A DNA stretch of 64,000 bases, taken from positions 5,418,171-5,482,170 of the forward strand of contig NC_015138.1 in NCBI RefSeq assembly GCF_000176855.2. Reading direction: 5' to 3'. This DNA comes from Paracidovorax avenae ATCC 19860. Lineage in GTDB: Bacteria > Pseudomonadota > Gammaproteobacteria > Burkholderiales > Burkholderiaceae_C. Of the stretch, positions 47,298 through 56,046 are shown piece after piece. The stretch's first letter is position 1. The number at the start of each line of letters is the position of its first letter. The position numbers were made by a program, and so were the translations under genes. The notes under the pieces are model-generated. The model made no database searches. It was given only the letters and a program-made list of their open reading frames with translations, and had not been told where the DNA came from.

Positions 47298-48092
47298 TCA
47301 GGAGGCGGGGCCGGTCGCGCCGCGCCGGTGCTTGCGTGGCCGCCCGGCCAGCAACCGGTCGAACAGGCTGTCCGGCAGCATGCGCAGCAGCTTGGCCACC
47401 ACGCCCATCTGCCAGGGAATCACGCGGTAGCGCGCGCCCGCCGCGATGGCCGCATAGGCCTTGTCCGCGAAGTCCCCGGGCTGCATGAGGAACGGCATGG
47501 CGTAGCGGTTCTGGCGGGTGAGCGGCGTGTCGATGTATCCAGGGCACAGAGTGACCACCCGCACGCCGCTGGCCCGCAACTCGCCCCGCAGGCTCTCGCA
47601 ATAGCTGATCACGGCGGCCTTGCTGGAGCAGTAGGCGCCGTGCCCGGGCAGTCCGCGGATGCCCGCCACGCTGCCGATGCCCACCAGCGCGCCGCTGCCG
47701 CGCTCGACCATGCCGGCCACGAACGGATGGAAGGTGGCCGCCATTCCGAGGTTGTTGGTCGCGAAGGTCTGCGCCATGACATCGAGGTCCTCGCGCTCCG
47801 CGGTGTCCATGCCCACGCTGATGCCGGCATTCGCGATCACCACGTCGGGCAGCCCCAGTTCCGCAATGCAGGCCTTGCCAGCCGCGATGATGCTGTCGGC
47901 CTGCGCCACATCGGCGCCATACACGCGAAAGTCGTCCGGCCCGAGCCCGCTGGCGGCCGCCCAGGCCTGGATGTCCGCGGTGCGCCGCGCGACCAGCGCC
48001 AGGCGGAACCCGGCCTGCCGGTAGCGCAGGGCCAGGGCTTGCCCGATGCCGCTGGAAGCGCCGGTGATGAAGGCCAGGGGACGTGGGTGCAT
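47298..48092 (-). CDS. Short-chain dehydrogenase/reductase
   Basis: A 264-residue classical SDR oxidoreductase. The cofactor motif TGASSGIGQALA is near residue 10, IANAGISVG follows, the catalytic serine is in IGSVAGIRGLPGHG and the YxxxK pair is Tyr-Cys-Ser-Ser-Lys in GAYCSSKAAV. The C-terminal ~30 residues are basic with a hydrophobic stretch. The substrate is unknown. The gene follows lptC by 33 bases on the same strand, in the place where lptA usually lies. Confidence 0.88.
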   Translation of the reverse strand: MHPRPLAFITGASSGIGQALALRYRQAGFRLALVARRTADIQAWAAASGLGPDDFRVYGADVAQADSIIAAGKACIAELGLPDVVIANAGISVGMDTAEREDLDVMAQTFATNNLGMAATFHPFVAGMVERGSGALVGIGSVAGIRGLPGHGAYCSSKAAVISYCESLRGELRASGVRVVTLCPGYIDTPLTRQNRYAMPFLMQPGDFADKAYAAIAAGARYRVIPWQMGVVAKLLRMLPDSLFDRLLAGRPRKHRRGATGPAS

Positions 48093-48125
48093 GGAGGCCT
48101 CTTGGGGTGGATGGCTTGCCTGGTC

Positions 48126-48743
48126 TCAGCGTGCCTGCGGGGGAATGAGCATCCCGCGCACGCGGCCGCGCAGCTGCATGATCTGGTCCAGGTTGTCGTA
48201 ATCCATGTTGTCCGCGGTGAACTGGTCGGAACCGCGGACCAGCGTGACCGGCTGGTTCGAGCGGACGCGCTCGCTGTTGAGCCAGGCGTGCAGGAACTCC
48301 CCGCGGAACTGCAGCCGCGGCAGGGGTTCGCGGCCCGGCCGGTTGAGCGGTTCGCGGGTGACGACCGCGTTGCCGAACAACTGCACTTCGGAGGCATCGG
48401 CGTTGGTGAGCGCCCGCTTCGCTGTGGCCACCGTCACGCGCCCGTCCAGGGCCACGGAGCGCATGTGGGCGTTGTCGATTTCCAGCGTGTCGGTGTCCGG
48501 GTAGTGCCGAGCGACGTCGCCGCGGATCTCGCTCTGCAGCCGGCCGTTCGCATCGAAGTTCTTGACCGAGAAGCCGCGCATGAAATAGTCGGGCTCGTGC
48601 GTGGGCGCCACCGTCTGCGCGGGGCGCACCGGCTTGGGGGCATTGCGCACCAGCCACCAGGTGCCCAAAGCCATCACGCCCATGAGCACCACGGGCAGGT
48701 AGAGGGACATGCGCTCCCATGCCTGGCGCAGGCGGCCCATCAT
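48126..48743 (-). CDS. lptC: LPS export protein LptC
   Basis: A 205-residue LptC with one N-terminal membrane anchor (LYLPVVLMGVMALGTWWLV) and a periplasmic jellyroll: EPDYFMRGFSVKNFDANGRLQSEI, HYPDTDTLEID and the last RGSDQFTADNMDYDNLDQIMQLRGRVRG, which is the Lpt bridge edge contacting LptA. It overlaps kdsC by 4 bases. The expected next genes lptA and lptB are not here. Confidence 0.92.
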   Translation of the reverse strand: MMGRLRQAWERMSLYLPVVLMGVMALGTWWLVRNAPKPVRPAQTVAPTHEPDYFMRGFSVKNFDANGRLQSEIRGDVARHYPDTDTLEIDNAHMRSVALDGRVTVATAKRALTNADASEVQLFGNAVVTREPLNRPGREPLPRLQFRGEFLHAWLNSERVRSNQPVTLVRGSDQFTADNMDYDNLDQIMQLRGRVRGMLIPPQAR

Positions 48744-49354
48744 GCGGCGTGCGCCTCCAGCAACGCCGCATAGCGGCCGGTGGCCACCAGCAGCAGGTCG
48801 CAGAACTCGCGCGCAGCGCCGCCACCGCCGGGGGCCGCGGTGACATGGTGGGCCACGGCACGCGCTTCGGCATGGGCGTGGAACGGCGCGCAGGCCAGCG
48901 CGCAGCGCCGCATCACGGGCAGGTCGGGCCAGTCGTCGCCGATGGCCGCGGCCTGGTGCCAGCCCAGCCCCAGCTCGGCCAGGATGGCCTCGGCAGCGGG
49001 ACGCTTGTCCTCGGTGCCGAAGCGGGCATGCACCACGCCCAGCGCCTGCAGCCGCAGGCGCAGCGCGGGCGAGTCCCGCCCGGTCACCACGGCCGGCACG
49101 ATGCCGGCCTTCTGCAGCAGCTTGAGGCCGTGCCCGTCCAGGGTATGGAAGCGCTTGAGGGTCTCGCCCGCTTCGGAGATGTAGAGCCCGCCGTCGGTCA
49201 GCACGCCATCGACGTCGAAAAACGCGACGCGCACATCTTGCGCGCGTAGCAAAAGTGCGGGGTCGAACTGCAGCACGGGCCGCAGGGCCGGCAGCGCGGC
49301 CGTGTCCGGCACGGGGCTGCCCGCCGCGGGCGTGGAAGCGATCCGGCCGTCCAT
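48740..49354 (-). CDS. kdsC: 3-deoxy-D-manno-octulosonate 8-phosphate phosphatase
   Basis: A 204-residue HAD-family KdsC that removes the phosphate from Kdo-8-phosphate in LPS core synthesis. The HAD nucleophile motif is FFDVDGVLTDGGLYIS, motif II VVTGRDSPAL and the late acidic pair GDDWPDLPVM. The first ~35 residues are an extra Pro/Ala-rich lead relative to E. coli KdsC. It overlaps kdsD by one base and lptC by four. Confidence 0.93.
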   Translation of the reverse strand: MDGRIASTPAAGSPVPDTAALPALRPVLQFDPALLLRAQDVRVAFFDVDGVLTDGGLYISEAGETLKRFHTLDGHGLKLLQKAGIVPAVVTGRDSPALRLRLQALGVVHARFGTEDKRPAAEAILAELGLGWHQAAAIGDDWPDLPVMRRCALACAPFHAHAEARAVAHHVTAAPGGGGAAREFCDLLLVATGRYAALLEAHAA

Positions 49355-50373
49355 CAGATGACCTTCGCCCGCATGAGGTCGCCGATATGGACCACGCCCG
49401 CCAGCACGCCGCCTTCCGAGGCGACGAGCACGCTGGTGATGGCATGGCGCTCCATCATCTCGGCCGCATCCGCCGCGAGCGCGTCGGGGGCGATGGTCCG
49501 CGGCGCGGCATGCATCACCTCGCCGGCCGTGACGCTGCGCAGGTCCGCGCCGGCCTCGATGCGGCGGCGCAGGTCGCCATCGGTGAAGATGCCCAGGATG
49601 CGGCCCTGCGCGTCCGCGATGGCCGACGCGCCGAGGCGCTTGGCGCTCATCTCGCGCATCAGTTCGCTGAACGAGGCCTCCGGCAGCACGCGCGGCACGT
49701 CGGTGCCCGAGCGCATCACGTCGCTCACGTGCGTGAGCAGCTTGCGGCCCAGAGCGCCGCCAGGATGGGAGCGCGCGAAATCCTCGGAGCGAAAGCCCCG
49801 GGCATCCAGCAGCGCCACCGCCAGGGCGTCGCCCATGGCCAGCTGGGCCGTGGTGCTGGTCGTGGGCGCCAGGTTGAGCGGGCAGGCTTCGCGCTCCACG
49901 CCGCAATCGAGCACCAGGTCGGCATGGCGGGCCAGGGTGGACTCCAGTCCGCCCGTCATCGCCACCAGCGGCACGCCCAGGCGCCGGAGCACCGGCAGCA
50001 GCACGGTCAGCTCGCCGCTCTCGCCGCTGTTGGAGATGGCCAGCACCAGGTCGCCGGGCGTCACCATGCCGAGGTCGCCATGGCTGGCCTCGGCCGGATG
50101 CACGAAGAAGGCCGGCGTGCCGGTGGAAGCCAGCGTCGCCGCGATCTTGCGGCCCACGTGGCCGCTCTTGCCCATGCCCATGACCACCACGCGGCCGGAG
50201 GTGGCCAGCACGCGGTGCACCACGTCCGCAAAGGCACCGCCCACGCGGGCGGCGAGCGCCGAGAGGGCGGCAGCTTCGGTATCGAAGGTTTCGCGGGCCA
50301 GGCGCACGGCCCGTTCGGCGGAGAAAGGCGCGGGCGGCAGGGCCGGCCCCTGCGCGGGGGGGGCGGAAAGCAT
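49354..50373 (-). CDS. kdsD: D-arabinose 5-phosphate isomerase
   Basis: A 339-residue isomerase that makes arabinose 5-phosphate from ribulose 5-phosphate for Kdo synthesis. The SIS domain has VVVMGMGKSGHVGRKIAATLASTGTPAFFVHPAEASHGDLGM. A pair of CBS domains follows (about residues 210-335, PRVLPEASFSELMREM and RTIAPDALAADAAEMMER). It begins the kdsD-kdsC-lptC unit. Confidence 0.94.
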   Translation of the reverse strand: MLSAPPAQGPALPPAPFSAERAVRLARETFDTEAAALSALAARVGGAFADVVHRVLATSGRVVVMGMGKSGHVGRKIAATLASTGTPAFFVHPAEASHGDLGMVTPGDLVLAISNSGESGELTVLLPVLRRLGVPLVAMTGGLESTLARHADLVLDCGVEREACPLNLAPTTSTTAQLAMGDALAVALLDARGFRSEDFARSHPGGALGRKLLTHVSDVMRSGTDVPRVLPEASFSELMREMSAKRLGASAIADAQGRILGIFTDGDLRRRIEAGADLRSVTAGEVMHAAPRTIAPDALAADAAEMMERHAITSVLVASEGGVLAGVVHIGDLMRAKVI

Positions 50374-50510
50374 CCGCGGATTCTATGCGGCGGCCCCGCC
50401 GCCCGTGAGCCCGCCGGACCGAAAGCCCCACGTGGCCCGCATCACGGTGCCGCCGGGGCGCGATGCAGGAAAACACGCGAAAACCCCTACGGGCTCGGCT
50501 AGCATCGGGC

Positions 50511-52496
50511 ATGTCTTCCCTCGCCCTGACGCTGCTGTACCTGCTGGCCGCCGTGCTGGGCGTGGTCGCCTGCCGCAGCCTCAAGCTGCCGCCGATGCTC
50601 GGCTACCTGGCCGCCGGCATCCTGATCGGCCCCCATGCGCTCGCGCTCACCCAGAATTCCGAGGGGGTGCGCCACCTGGGGGAATTCGGGGTAGTGTTCC
50701 TCATGTTCTCCATCGGCCTGGAGTTCAGCCTGTCCAAGCTCCGCGCCATGCGGCAGTTCGTGTTCGGGCTGGGGTTGCTGCAGGTGGCGCTCACCCTCAC
50801 CGCCGGCATGGTGGGCATGCTGCTGCTGTCGCACTTCGTGGGCGGGCTGTGGCGCATGGGTTGGCAGACCGCGCTGGCGCTCGGCGGCACCCTGGTCATG
50901 AGCAGCACGGCCATCGTGGTCAAGCTGATGAGCGAGCGCGCCGAACTGGAGAGCGAGCACGGCCGCCGCGTGCTGGGCGTGCTGCTGTTCCAGGATCTGG
51001 CGGTGGTGCCCCTGCTGGTGCTCATCCCCGCCCTGGGCTCCTCTCCCGAGCGGCTGCTGGTGGCGCTCGGGCTCGCCCTGCTGAAGGCCACCGTGCTCGT
51101 GGGCGTCCTGCTGGTGGGCGGCCAGCGCGTGATGCGCTGGTGGCTCACCCTGGTGGCGCGGCGCAAGAGCGACGAGCTGTTCATGCTGAACCTGCTGCTC
51201 ATCACGCTGGGCCTCGCCTGGCTGACCGAAGCGGCCGGGTTGTCCCTCGCGCTGGGCGCCTTCATCGCGGGCGTGCTGGTGTCCGAGACGGAATACCGGC
51301 ACCAGGTGGGCACGGACATCCGCCCATTCCACGACGTGCTGCTGGGGCTCTTCTTCATCACCGTGGGCATGATGCTCGACTGGCACATCCTGCTGGAGCG
51401 CTGGGCGCTGGTCTTCGTGCTGCTGACCGTGCCGCTGCTGCTCAAGGCCGGCGTCATCCTGCTGCTGGCGCGCGGCATGGGCGCCACCACCGGCGTATCG
51501 CTGCGCACCGGCCTCTACCTCGCGCAGGCCGGCGAGTTCGGCTTCGTGCTGCTGTCGCTCACGCAGGAGCACGGCCTGGTCGAGCCGGCGCTCATGAACC
51601 CCGTGCTGGCCGCGATGGTGCTGTCCATGCTGGCCACGCCTTTCCTGATCCAGTACAGCAACCCGATCGTGATGAAGCTGGTCGCCAGCGACTGGCTGCA
51701 GCAGTCGCTGCAGATGACCTCCATCGCGCGCAAGGCGATCAACACCAGCGGCCACGTGCTCATCTGCGGCTACGGCCGCTGCGGCCAGAACCTGGCCCGC
51801 ATGCTGGAACGCGAGCACATTCCCTACATGGCGCTGGACCTCGATCCCGACCGCGTCCGGCAGGCCGCCGCCGCGGGCGACTCCGTGGTCTATGGGGACG
51901 CCACGCGGCTGCAGGCGCTGATGGCCGCCGGCCTGGTGCGTGCCAGCGCCGTGGCGGTGACTTACCTCGACATTCCCGCCACCCTCAAGGTGCTGGCCAA
52001 CACCCGCTCGCACGCGCCCCAGGTGCCTGTCGTGGTCCGCACGCAGGACGACCTGCATCTCGACAAGCTGCAGGCGGCCGGCGCCACCGAAGTCGTGCCC
52101 GAGGCCATCGAAGGCTCGCTCATGCTCGCGGGCCATGCGCTGGCCCTGGTGGGCGTGCCCATGCGCAGGGTGCTGCGGCTGGTGCAGGACCAGCGCGAAG
52201 CCCGCTACAACCTGCTGCGCGGCTACTTCCACGGCGCCGACGACGACACGGCCTCGGAGCGCGACCAGGAGCGCCTCGCCACGGTCACCCTGCCGCCCGG
52301 CGCCGGCACCGTAGGCCGGCCGCTGTCCGAGCTGCCGCTGCACGCCATGGGCGTGCGGGCGGTCAACCTGCGCCACAAGGACGGGCGCAGCTCCACCCCT
52401 ACCGACGACAGCGTGCTCTCCGAAGGCGATACGCTGGTGATCTCCGGTCACCCCACGGCCCTGGCGCTGGCGGAAGACGCGCTGCTGCGCGGCTGA
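50511..52496 (+). CDS. Kef-type monovalent cation:proton antiporter with TrkA domains
   Basis: A 661-residue CPA2 antiporter. The first ~390 residues hold about twelve membrane helices (LPPMLGYLAAGILIGPHALAL, FSIGLEFSLSKLR, FQDLAVVPLLVLIPAL, LALGAFIAGVLVSETEYRHQV). A cytoplasmic RCK/TrkA-N domain follows (HVLICGYGRCGQNLAR near residue 417, and YGDATR), then a TrkA-C domain (last ~80 residues). Members exchange K+ or Na+ for H+ and are gated by nucleotides or thiols. ATG 50511 gives the usual family start; ATG 50463 would add 16 residues. Confidence 0.9.
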   Translation: MSSLALTLLYLLAAVLGVVACRSLKLPPMLGYLAAGILIGPHALALTQNSEGVRHLGEFGVVFLMFSIGLEFSLSKLRAMRQFVFGLGLLQVALTLTAGMVGMLLLSHFVGGLWRMGWQTALALGGTLVMSSTAIVVKLMSERAELESEHGRRVLGVLLFQDLAVVPLLVLIPALGSSPERLLVALGLALLKATVLVGVLLVGGQRVMRWWLTLVARRKSDELFMLNLLLITLGLAWLTEAAGLSLALGAFIAGVLVSETEYRHQVGTDIRPFHDVLLGLFFITVGMMLDWHILLERWALVFVLLTVPLLLKAGVILLLARGMGATTGVSLRTGLYLAQAGEFGFVLLSLTQEHGLVEPALMNPVLAAMVLSMLATPFLIQYSNPIVMKLVASDWLQQSLQMTSIARKAINTSGHVLICGYGRCGQNLARMLEREHIPYMALDLDPDRVRQAAAAGDSVVYGDATRLQALMAAGLVRASAVAVTYLDIPATLKVLANTRSHAPQVPVVVRTQDDLHLDKLQAAGATEVVPEAIEGSLMLAGHALALVGVPMRRVLRLVQDQREARYNLLRGYFHGADDDTASERDQERLATVTLPPGAGTVGRPLSELPLHAMGVRAVNLRHKDGRSSTPTDDSVLSEGDTLVISGHPTALALAEDALLRG

Positions 52497-52608
52497 AGCC
52501 ACCTGCGCCGGCGCGCCCGGGAACGCCCGGCGCAGTTGCAGGCTCTAAACTGCCGCCCTTTTTCCCGCCGCGCCCGCGCCGCGGCCCATCCCTTTTCCCG
52601 CCCCCGCC

Positions 52609-53163
52609 ATGCAAGACCTCAGCGTCAACGAATACCTCCGCCAGTACATCCGCACCGTGCCCGACTGGCCCGCGGCGGGCGTGCAGTTCCGCGACATCAC
52701 CCCGCTGCTGCAGGACCCGAAGGTGTTCCGCGTGCTCATCGATGCCTTCGTGCACCGCTACATGGACCGGGCCCTGCGCCCCGACGTGGTCGCGGGCCTG
52801 GATGCGCGCGGCTTCATCCTCGGCGCCGTCGTGGCCTACGAGCTCAACGTGGGCTTCGTACCCATTCGCAAGAAGGGCAAGCTGCCTTTCACCACGGTCG
52901 AGGAAACCTACGAACTGGAATACGGCAGCGCCACGGTCGAGTTGCATGCCGACGCGGTCAAGCCCGGCGACCGGGTGCTGCTGATCGACGACCTCATCGC
53001 CACGGGCGGCACCATGATGGCCGGGCGCAGGCTGCTGGAGCGGCTGGGCGCCACGGTGACCGAAGGTGCGGCCATCGTCGATCTGCCCGAACTGGGCGGC
53101 TCCTCGCGGCTGCGCGAATCCGGGCTGTCGCTCTACACCCTGGTGGACTTCGCGGGCCACTGA
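52609..53163 (+). CDS. apt: Adenine phosphoribosyltransferase
   Basis: A 184-residue Apt that salvages adenine to AMP using PRPP. The start [34 protein letters not shown] is typical, and the PRPP-binding loop is [17 protein letters not shown]. It also has [17 protein letters not shown] and PIRKKGKLP. It appears to be a single gene, 112 bases after the antiporter. Confidence 0.95.
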   Translation: MQDLSVNEYLRQYIRTVPDWPAAGVQFRDITPLLQDPKVFRVLIDAFVHRYMDRALRPDVVAGLDARGFILGAVVAYELNVGFVPIRKKGKLPFTTVEETYELEYGSATVELHADAVKPGDRVLLIDDLIATGGTMMAGRRLLERLGATVTEGAAIVDLPELGGSSRLRESGLSLYTLVDFAGH

Positions 53164-53210
53164 AGGCGGCTTGCGCCGGTGCGGGCCAGGGAGCCCCTGC
53201 ACGCCCGGCG

Positions 53211-53231
53211 ATAGAATGACAATCATTCTCA
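53211..53231. promoter_or_regulatory. Fur box over the promoter of the ferric reductase gene
   Basis: AGAATGA (53213-53219) and TCATTCT (53223-53229) are perfect arms around CAA, closely matching the Fur consensus (TGATAATCATTATCA type). The left arm overlaps a -10-like TAGAAT (53212-53217), so bound Fur-Fe2+ would block transcription. It lies about 60 bases before the PepSY/flavoreductase start. Confidence 0.85.
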
Positions 53232-53289
53232 CGGCAGCGGCCTGGCGGAGTCCTCCGCCGGGCCGCCCGTGCTTTCCGCCCTCCACCCC

Positions 53290-56010
53290 ATGGCCCTCGA
53301 TCCCGCGCATCCCCAGGCAGCGCCCATCCGCGTGCCCTCTCCCGCCCCGGCCGCGCCGGGCCATCGACGCAGGGCTTTCGCATGGCCCGGACTGCGGGCC
53401 GCCATCGTCCAGCTGCACTGGTTCGTCGGCATCACGGCCGGCACCCTGCTCGTGGTCATCGGCCTGTCGGGCGCGCTGCTGGCGTTCCGCGAAGAAATCC
53501 TCGACCTGTTCAATCCGGGCGTGCGGCATGTCGCGCCCCAGGCCGGCCCGGCACTGACGCCGCCCCAGCTGCTGGAAGCCCTGGCCCGCGACGGCGCCGC
53601 CGGGCGCCGCGTGAATGTGCTCACCGTGCAATCCACGTCGGGCGTGGCTGCGCGGGTGGGTTTCGCCGCCCTGCCCGGCGAGCGCCGCGGCGAGACGGAA
53701 TACCTGCATCCCTACACCGGCGCCGCGCAGCCCGCACTGCGCGGGGACGACTTCTTCGAATGGGTCGAAGCACTGCACCGCTGGCTGCTGCTGCCGCGCG
53801 AGCCGGGCCGCGTGGCCTCCGGCGTGCTGGCCCTGTGCCTGCTGGGCCTGTCGCTGTCCGGGCTGTATTTGCGCTGGCCCCGCCACCCGCTGCGCTGGCG
53901 CACCTGGTTCGCACTCGACACGCACCGCAAGGGCCGCCCCTTCCTCTGGAGCCTGCACGCGGTCGCCGGCACCTGGGTCCTGGCCGTCTATGTGGGGCTC
54001 ACCGCCACCGGGCTGTACTGGGCCTTCGACACCGTCCGCGACACCGTGGACGCATGGGCCGGACAGCCGCGCCCGCCCCGCCAGGCCATGGCCGCGTCAC
54101 CGCGCACCGACAAGGCTCCGGCCCAGTCCGCTCCGGCCCGCACCATGGATCTCACCGCTGCCTGGCGAGCGTTCTCGCAGCGGGCCCCGGACTGGCAGAC
54201 GGCCGTGCTGCGGATGCCCCAGCGCGCGGACCAGCCTCTGCAGATCCTCTGGCTGGACCGCAACGCGCCGCACGACCGGGCCCGCCACCGCATGGTGATC
54301 GACACGGCGACCGGCGTGGTCGCCACGGACGACCGATACAGCCAGCGCAGCGTCGCGGCGCGCGCGCTTTCCACCTTCTACCCGCTGCACATGGGCACGT
54401 ACTTCGGCCTGCCCGGCCGTATCGCGGTCACCGCCGCGGCCCTGGCCCTGCCGCTTTTCGCCGTGACGGGCTGGATGCTCTACCTCGGCCGGCGCCGCCA
54501 GCGCAGGGAGGCCGAAGCCGCCCGGCAGGCCGTGGCGGCACCGGCCGGCCCGCTCACCGCCAGCAACTCCGCGAACGCAGCGGACACCGTCCTGGTGGCC
54601 TACGCCAGCCAGTCCGGCACGGCCGAGCGCATCGCCCAGCAGACGGCAGCGGCCCTGCACCAGTCCGGCCTGCCTTCGCAGGTCGGCGCGCTGCAGCATC
54701 TCGCGCCGGAAGACCTCGCGGACCATGCGCGCATCCTGATCGTGGCCAGCAGCTTCGGCGAAGGCGAGCCGCCGGACGCGGCGCGGCGCTTCATGCGCCT
54801 CCTGCAGCGCGGACCGGTGCAGGGCGCCCGTCCGCTCGCATCCGTGCGTTACGCGCTGCTGGCGCTCGGCGACCGGCACTATGCGCACTTCTGTGGCTTC
54901 GGCCATGCACTGGACGGGGAGCTGCGCCGTTGGGGAGCGCAGCCCCTGTTCCCGCTGATCGAGGTGGACGGCGGCGATGCCGGCGCGCTGGCCCGCTGGC
55001 GCGAAGCGCTCACGGCGCTGGACGGAGCGCGGGCCTGGGCGGCCGACGCCCCCGCCCTGCAGGCCCTGCCCCCTTCGGCGGACCTGCAGTCCTGGCGGCT
55101 CGAAAGCCGTGAGACGCTCAACCCCGGCAGCCTGGGCAACCCTCTGGTGGAGATCACGTTCAAGCCCGCGGTGGCCGGCACCGCGCTCCACTGGCCGGCC
55201 GGAGCCCTCGTGGACCTGCTGCCCCGCCAGCCCGCGGATGCGGTCGAGCGCTGGCTGCACGAGGCAGGCCTCGACGGCCAGGTCCCCGTGCAGGCCGGCG
55301 GAGCGCCCGAGCCGTTGGCCGATGTGCTGGCGCGCAGCGTGCTGCCCGCCCTGCCGCTACCGGTGCGCCTTCATCCACAGGCCTGCGCGGATGCGCTCAT
55401 TCCCCTCGCGCCGCGCACCTATTCCATCGCGTCCCTGCCCGAAGACGGAGCACTGCAGCTGCTGGTGCGCCAGGAGCGGCATGCGCAGGGCCTGGGCATC
55501 GCGTCCGGCTGGCTGACCGCGCATGCCCCGCTGGGCAGCATCCAGACGCTGCGCTTCGTCGAAAACCCGTGCTTCGGCCTCGAGGGCACCGAAGGGCGCC
55601 CCTGCCTCTTCATCGGCAACGGCTCCGGGCTGGCGGGCCTGCGATCGCTGCTGCGCGCCCGCGTGCGTGCCGGGCAGCAGCGCAACTGGCTGCTCTTCGG
55701 CGAGCGGCAGCGCGCGGCCGATACCCTGTGCGCCGAGGAAATCGCGCACTGGCAGGACCGGGGCTGCCTGCCGCGCCTGGACCGGGTGTTCTCCCGGGAT
55801 GCCGATGTCCCGCACCGCTATGTGCAGGATGCCCTGCGGGCGGCCATGCCGGAACTGCGGCGGTGGCTGGACGAGGGGGCCGTGGTGTTCGTGTGCGGCA
55901 GCGCCGAGGGCATGGGCGCCGGCGTGGACCATGTGCTCTCCGACGCGCTGGGCGCCGAAGGCATGGACGCGCTCATCGACGCGGGCCGCTACCGGCGCGA
56001 CGTCTATTGA
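53290..56010 (+). CDS. PepSY membrane domain fused to a CysJ-like flavoreductase (probable ferric reductase)
   Basis: A 906-residue fusion. Residues to about 420 form a PepSY-associated membrane unit with four helices (AIVQLHWFVGITAGTLLVVI, LHRWLLLPREPGR, WSLHAVAGTWVLAVYVGLTATGLYW, FYPLHMGTYFGLPGR). The conserved histidines could hold haem. A flavodoxin domain follows from about 434 (VLVAYASQSGTAERIA), then an FAD domain with RTYSIAS, and an NADPH domain with FIGNGSGLAGLRSLL ending YRRDVY, as in sulfite reductase flavoprotein CysJ. Electrons would pass NADPH-FAD-FMN-haem across the membrane. With a Fur box upstream, reduction of ferric siderophores is the likely role. GTG 53269 is an alternative start. 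Confidence 0.85.
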   Translation: MALDPAHPQAAPIRVPSPAPAAPGHRRRAFAWPGLRAAIVQLHWFVGITAGTLLVVIGLSGALLAFREEILDLFNPGVRHVAPQAGPALTPPQLLEALARDGAAGRRVNVLTVQSTSGVAARVGFAALPGERRGETEYLHPYTGAAQPALRGDDFFEWVEALHRWLLLPREPGRVASGVLALCLLGLSLSGLYLRWPRHPLRWRTWFALDTHRKGRPFLWSLHAVAGTWVLAVYVGLTATGLYWAFDTVRDTVDAWAGQPRPPRQAMAASPRTDKAPAQSAPARTMDLTAAWRAFSQRAPDWQTAVLRMPQRADQPLQILWLDRNAPHDRARHRMVIDTATGVVATDDRYSQRSVAARALSTFYPLHMGTYFGLPGRIAVTAAALALPLFAVTGWMLYLGRRRQRREAEAARQAVAAPAGPLTASNSANAADTVLVAYASQSGTAERIAQQTAAALHQSGLPSQVGALQHLAPEDLADHARILIVASSFGEGEPPDAARRFMRLLQRGPVQGARPLASVRYALLALGDRHYAHFCGFGHALDGELRRWGAQPLFPLIEVDGGDAGALARWREALTALDGARAWAADAPALQALPPSADLQSWRLESRETLNPGSLGNPLVEITFKPAVAGTALHWPAGALVDLLPRQPADAVERWLHEAGLDGQVPVQAGGAPEPLADVLARSVLPALPLPVRLHPQACADALIPLAPRTYSIASLPEDGALQLLVRQERHAQGLGIASGWLTAHAPLGSIQTLRFVENPCFGLEGTEGRPCLFIGNGSGLAGLRSLLRARVRAGQQRNWLLFGERQRAADTLCAEEIAHWQDRGCLPRLDRVFSRDADVPHRYVQDALRAAMPELRRWLDEGAVVFVCGSAEGMGAGVDHVLSDALGAEGMDALIDAGRYRRDVY

Positions 56011-56046
56011 CGGACGGCGGCGCGGTTCCTCCCCGCAGCCGCCTTT

